Origin: JBCCCJ01 sp039029315
Lineage (GTDB): Bacteria > Bacteroidota > Bacteroidia > J057
Length of the DNA: 64,000 bases
Assembly: GCA_039029315.1 (NCBI GenBank)
Contig: JBCCGK010000002.1
Location: 124,001 to 188,000 of the forward strand
Direction of reading: 5' to 3'
Shown here piece by piece: positions 60,708 through 64,000 of the stretch. The notes under the pieces were generated by a model. It saw nothing but the letters and a program-made list of their open reading frames with translations, did no database searches and was not told the DNA's origin. Position 1 is the stretch's first letter; each line of letters starts with the position of its first letter. A program made the translations under genes and the position numbers.

Positions 60708-61559
60708 CTAAATAGTGAAATTTATTTGTTCATTCACAAAATGAAGGGCCTCTTTGCACAATTGGTCTTCTGATTCGAAACAATTTCTCCAGATGTTGGC
60801 TCCTTGTATCAAGACCTGATTTCCCTGTCCAAATGCTTCTACAACCAACCAATCATCATATTGGATGTCCTTGATCGCCCGAAAGGTCTCTGCCCAATTC
60901 ACCAATCCTTTGCCAGGGGTGCCTCTATGGCTCTCACTGATATGAATATGATTGATTGATTGCTGACATGTCATGATTGTATCATGGATGGAAGCGTCTT
61001 CCAAATGGGCATGGTGGGTATCGTAAGTCATTCCTACATGTGGATGATCTACCATGTCTACCAGAGCCTTGGCCTCCAGAGAATGGGTTAGAAAATAACA
61101 CTCAAACCGATTGAGGAATTCCACACTGAGGCGAATATCATGAGATTGCGCGTATTCTCCACTTTTATGAAGCACTTCTGCACACCACTTTTTTTCATCC
61201 ATCGAAGGCCCTCTCCCAGGAAAGTCCTTATGTGGGGAATGCATGGGTCCCATCACTACAGAACTATTGAGTCGCGCCGCCATATTTACAAATTGTTCCA
61301 GTTGGCGTTGCCCCCGCTTCCGAACTGATGGATCGGGATGGATGGCACTGGATTCAGGGGGAAGAAATGCAGAACAGCTACAAGCAAGATCCAAAGATTG
61401 AAGGCGACGTGATACCTTATCCAGAAAGCGATCTGAATAATCAGGACTCAGTGGAATTTCTACCCCATCAAATCCAATCTCTTTCAACACATCCAATCGT
61501 TGTAAGTCTGTCTCTTCCAAACGAACCGTCCAAAGCAGTAAATTCAGTCCAATTTTCAT
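60708..61559 (-). CDS. Sugar phosphate isomerase/epimerase-like TIM-barrel protein
   Basis: About 283 aa from ATG 61559. AP-endonuclease-2-like barrel of the D-tagatose 3-epimerase / hydroxypyruvate isomerase group. The metal-binding residues are in SVEFLNRFECYFL (Glu), VGMTYDTHHAHLED (Asp, His), NHIHISESHRGTPGKG (His, Glu) and WLVVEAFG (Glu). Predicted to isomerise or epimerise a sugar or sugar acid in the catabolic operon. Substrate not predictable. Confidence 0.83.
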   Translation of the reverse strand: MKIGLNLLLWTVRLEETDLQRLDVLKEIGFDGVEIPLSPDYSDRFLDKVSRRLQSLDLACSCSAFLPPESSAIHPDPSVRKRGQRQLEQFVNMAARLNSSVVMGPMHSPHKDFPGRGPSMDEKKWCAEVLHKSGEYAQSHDIRLSVEFLNRFECYFLTHSLEAKALVDMVDHPHVGMTYDTHHAHLEDASIHDTIMTCQQSINHIHISESHRGTPGKGLVNWAETFRAIKDIQYDDWLVVEAFGQGNQVLIQGANIWRNCFESEDQLCKEALHFVNEQINFTI

Positions 61560-61569
61560 AAATCTCTGA

Positions 61570-62775
61570 TCAAATTCCTTCGAGCAAGATGGTCCTGAAT
61601 CGGGAAGCGACAATGCGTTCTTCTCCCGGATTCATCATCCATGTTGTTATGTCCACAGATTCGTTTCCCCCCACAGTTTCAATAGAGGGATGCCCTTCTT
61701 TCAGTTTTTGTCTTACTTCTTGCGGGGTCCATTTGATCTTGGTCTGATCCCATCTGATTTTGATGGATGGTACGTGATTGGCAATCTCGGGTACATGGAT
61801 TTCCGGCTGAACCCCCTCAATGTTTTCAACGGCATCATGAATATGCTGGATTTGTCCTTCCCATAATTTCCAGTCGGCTTCATGATCCCGGGAGAGGTAA
61901 TTTTCTACAGCGATCAACATTGCCAGAATCTCTTCCTTATTGACTTTCATGCCCCTCCCTACAGTATCTCCACGAGGAGCTGCACTTAGTCGAGCTGCCT
62001 GTATGAGGTCTTTTCTTCCCAGCAATAACCCACAACTTTGCGGCCCACGAAGTCCTTTTCCACCAGAAAAACAGACCAAATCAAACCCCATATCGGTGTA
62101 TTTCCATAGATTTTCGACAGGAGGGACATCCGCAGCACAATCATTCATCATGGGGATGCTGTATTTTTTCCCAACGTCAATGAATTCCTTGTATTGAATT
62201 TTTCCTTTAAAGTTGTGCGCATTCAAAAACCACAACATTGCTGTTCGATCATTGATGGCCTCTTCCAACTCTTGCACAGTTTCCACTTCGATTATCTTGA
62301 CACCACAGTTTTTGATCGCATGGGCATATCCAATGACATGAGACTTCTGCATGATCACTTCTGTCTTCATGCCTGAGAGATCTGTAGGAATTCTTGCGGC
62401 TTTTTTTGCATCCAGTCCAGACAGTACCCCTGCTGTTCCGAGGGTGATGGCTGAAGCCGCTCCTGCTGTGACAGTCGCCGCTTCGCATCCAATCAATTCT
62501 GCCAGTCGTTCCCCGACTTTGTCTTGCAATTCATCCAGGGCGACATACTGTCGACTCGCATAATTGTAAGCATCGATTGCCTCCTGCCGAAGAAGGCAGC
62601 CAGTCAATGCAGTATACGTGCCTGCGGCATTGATAAATGTCCGCAGTCCCAACTCTTTGTAGTAATCACGAGGAAACAGTTGCGAGGAGGCTGGGATGGC
62701 CAGTGCTGCCGAACCGAACATACCCCCAATGAGCGGAAGGGCGGATAATCGTTTGAGGAGGTCTCGTCTTTTCAT
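61570..62775 (-). CDS. SelA-like PLP-dependent lyase/transferase with Tat-type signal
   Basis: About 401 aa, fold type I PLP enzyme related to SelA and D-glucosaminate-6-phosphate ammonia-lyase-like (EF_0838 type) proteins. The Schiff-base Lys lies in CFSGGKGLRGPQSCGLLLGR. NAAGTYTALTGCLL, TVTAGAASAITLGTAGVLSG and MMNDCAADVPPVENLW are family blocks. The N-terminus MKRRDLLKRLSALPLIGGMFGSAALA looks like a Tat signal. Relatives usually pair with an amidohydrolase, as here. Predicted to process an amino sugar acid or amino acid; export of a PLP protein is uncommon. Confidence 0.82.
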   Translation of the reverse strand: MKRRDLLKRLSALPLIGGMFGSAALAIPASSQLFPRDYYKELGLRTFINAAGTYTALTGCLLRQEAIDAYNYASRQYVALDELQDKVGERLAELIGCEAATVTAGAASAITLGTAGVLSGLDAKKAARIPTDLSGMKTEVIMQKSHVIGYAHAIKNCGVKIIEVETVQELEEAINDRTAMLWFLNAHNFKGKIQYKEFIDVGKKYSIPMMNDCAADVPPVENLWKYTDMGFDLVCFSGGKGLRGPQSCGLLLGRKDLIQAARLSAAPRGDTVGRGMKVNKEEILAMLIAVENYLSRDHEADWKLWEGQIQHIHDAVENIEGVQPEIHVPEIANHVPSIKIRWDQTKIKWTPQEVRQKLKEGHPSIETVGGNESVDITTWMMNPGEERIVASRFRTILLEGI

Positions 62776-62786
62776 AACAAGAACAA

Positions 62787-63266
62787 TTATTTGAGTGCAG
62801 CAATACAATCTATTTCAACCAAAGAATCACCAGGTACCCCCCCATAAGTCGCGACAGTGGTGCGAACTGGCGGCTGATCTCCGAATCTCGCTCTATACAC
62901 AGCGTTCATGCCATGATAATCCTCCAAATCATGCAAATAGACATTGACTTTCAGGACTTTATCCATAGAAGAGCCATGTTTGAGCAGTTCTTTTTCCAAT
63001 TCTTTCAGCACGTGATCTGTATGCGTCTGGATGTTGCCTTCAAAATGTGCTCCTTTTCCTGCGATGAAGAGCAGATCTCCATATTTCACTGCACTGGAAA
63101 ACAATGGGGCATCTTGTGCGTCTTTTACCACTGTTCCAACAACTGTTTTGCTGGGGAGAGCTTCTTGCTTGGAATCAGCGGCCTTTGCTACCCCAAATCC
63201 AAGTGTGGCGAATAGGGCGGCACCCATTTTTTTGAAGACTGATCTTCTGCTTTCTGATCGTTTCAT
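62787..63266 (-). CDS. RidA-family protein with Tat-type signal
   Basis: About 159 aa. N-terminal twin-Arg SRRSVFKKMGAALFATLGFGVAKA suggests Tat export. The RidA (YjgF/YER057c/UK114) domain follows: DAPLFSSAVKYGDLLFIAGKGA, HTDHVLKELEKELLKHGSSMDKVLKVNVYL, and PPVRTTVATYG with the Arg that binds the carboxylate. RidA hydrolyses reactive imines from PLP enzymes; linkage with the SelA-like PLP gene fits this. A secreted RidA is unusual. Confidence 0.85.
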   Translation of the reverse strand: MKRSESRRSVFKKMGAALFATLGFGVAKAADSKQEALPSKTVVGTVVKDAQDAPLFSSAVKYGDLLFIAGKGAHFEGNIQTHTDHVLKELEKELLKHGSSMDKVLKVNVYLHDLEDYHGMNAVYRARFGDQPPVRTTVATYGGVPGDSLVEIDCIAALK

Positions 63267-63292
63267 GAGAGAGGAATTAAGTATTGAGCAAA

Positions 63293-64000
63293 TTATTTTT
63301 TCCAAGATGGCCGAGAAATCCCATTGAGGTCCCACACGACCTTCCCATCCCGAATGGTGAGTTCACAGATAAGGCGCTTGTCTCCTTCTACTTTCCATCC
63401 TTGTACATCGATGAATCCAAACACTCCTTCCTCCATTCTCAGGACGGCAACGTCTGCACCGGCCCCTGGACTCAGATGGCCTAATTCTGTGCGCTGGATA
63501 ATGCTTGCTGGATTCCATGTACTCCGCTCGACTACCTCTGAGAGGCTTAGCCCAATATTCAGAAGTTTTGACATGACATTTACCATATCTTTCATGGCAG
63601 AATTCATGCTTCCTGTGTGGAGATCAGTACTAATTGAATTCGGCTTCAATCCTTGTTCAATTGCCGGGACGGCTTGCTCGAACAGGAAGCTTCCTCCTCC
63701 ATGCCCTACATCGAAGATGATCCCTCTTTCTTGCGCCTTGAAGACGAATGGTCGAACCTTTCCTGCCTCATCTACAATGGGGATTCTTCTGTCAACATGG
63801 GCATAACAGTGGGTAAAAATATCTCCCGGACGGAGTTTTTCAAGGAATAGGGTCTCAATGGATAATTCAGGATCATAGCCTCCAAAATCTATCATCACAG
63901 GAATATTTGCCTGTTCGCCGGCTTCTACTGCTCTTTCGGTCGGAATCCATTCCGGGCCATAATAGTGGGCCAGTTTGATGCCGACAATGTGTTCAGCATT
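63293..64000 (-). CDS. Amidohydrolase/deacetylase-family metallohydrolase (C-terminal part; runs off right edge)
   Basis: The frame is open to the window edge, so the N-terminus is missing; 235 codons are visible. Dihydroorotase-like amidohydrolase motifs: GIKLAHYYGPEWIPTERAVEAG (likely carboxylated Lys in GIK), DIFTHCYAHVD (metal His), STDLHTG (metal Asp) and the C-terminal GHLSPGAGADVAVL strand region. It matches the Atu3266/EF_0837-type deacetylases that pair with SelA-like proteins. First gene visible of a minus-strand operon (RidA, SelA-like, isomerase, GH20, GHL10 follow). Probably removes an acetyl group from an amino compound. Confidence 0.83.
   Translation of the reverse strand, partial: NAEHIVGIKLAHYYGPEWIPTERAVEAGEQANIPVMIDFGGYDPELSIETLFLEKLRPGDIFTHCYAHVDRRIPIVDEAGKVRPFVFKAQERGIIFDVGHGGGSFLFEQAVPAIEQGLKPNSISTDLHTGSMNSAMKDMVNVMSKLLNIGLSLSEVVERSTWNPASIIQRTELGHLSPGAGADVAVLRMEEGVFGFIDVQGWKVEGDKRLICELTIRDGKVVWDLNGISRPSWKK

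Overview
The window looks like a chromosome segment of a member of the Bacteroidota, most likely a marine or environmental lineage near Saprospiria/Cytophagia. Evidence for this is: several secreted proteins ending in type IX secretion (T9SS) sorting domains; a giant PKD-repeat surface protein; promoters of the Bacteroidota type (TTTG or TTG, about 19-20 nt, TAnnTTTG); few recognisable Shine-Dalgarno sites; and the gene order nusB / DUF1573 / yajC / ybbR-like / coaE. Species cannot be named from the sequence alone. No rRNA, tRNA, CRISPR array, prophage or complete insertion sequence was seen.

Layout. 1-4.1 kb: N-terminal 1374 codons of a PKD-repeat protein (minus strand, runs off the left edge). 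4.3-6.4 kb: a divergent plsY-like gene and a lone nuoD. 6.6-10.9 kb: housekeeping genes on the plus strand (nusB, NAD-isocitrate dehydrogenase, DUF1573 lipoprotein, yajC, ybbR-like, coaE). 10.9-22.7 kb: mostly minus strand, with a sodium:solute symporter, a deacetylase/ATP-grasp pair, a sugar nucleotidyltransferase with DUF952, a T9SS metallopeptidase, a YigZ protein, a GT9 heptosyltransferase-like gene, an FKBP lipoprotein and an unassigned 485-aa protein. 22.8-26.6 kb: an FG-GAP/dockerin/cohesin-like T9SS protein and class II aldolase. 26.6-34.4 kb: NYN-domain protein, alpha/beta hydrolase, two divergent GT-C membrane proteins, a T9SS protein and AmiC-type amidase. 34.6-42.1 kb: lptD, DUF2071, a GT4 plus GT3 glycogen-synthase pair and a DUF1080 lipoprotein. 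42.3-49.2 kb: dynamin-like GTPase, TonB/TPR protein and VWA protein, interspersed with unusual structured non-coding DNA. 49.2-52 kb: glnS and alkaline phosphatase. 52.1-57.2 kb: a peptide export cassette. 57.6-64 kb: a minus-strand catabolic operon (amidohydrolase, RidA, SelA-like PLP protein, TIM-barrel isomerase, GH20, GHL10).

Three things stand out. (1) An RNA-like hairpin family. A 55-bp unit is repeated four times (plus a diverged fifth) at 44.24-44.52 kb on the minus strand. Two near-identical ~85-bp genes at 48.63 and 48.97 kb on the plus strand carry the same hairpin, and each has its own promoter and terminator. Paired positions change together between copies. (2) A secretion cassette: a C39-peptidase ABC transporter and an HlyD-type protein are followed by four separate tiny genes with double-glycine leaders and very short predicted products (9-15 residues), three of which share a QG/Met/Arg pattern. 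(3) A ~160-bp terminal-inverted-repeat, hairpin-forming element present twice in inverted orientation (26.64 and 57.20 kb), both times between convergent genes.
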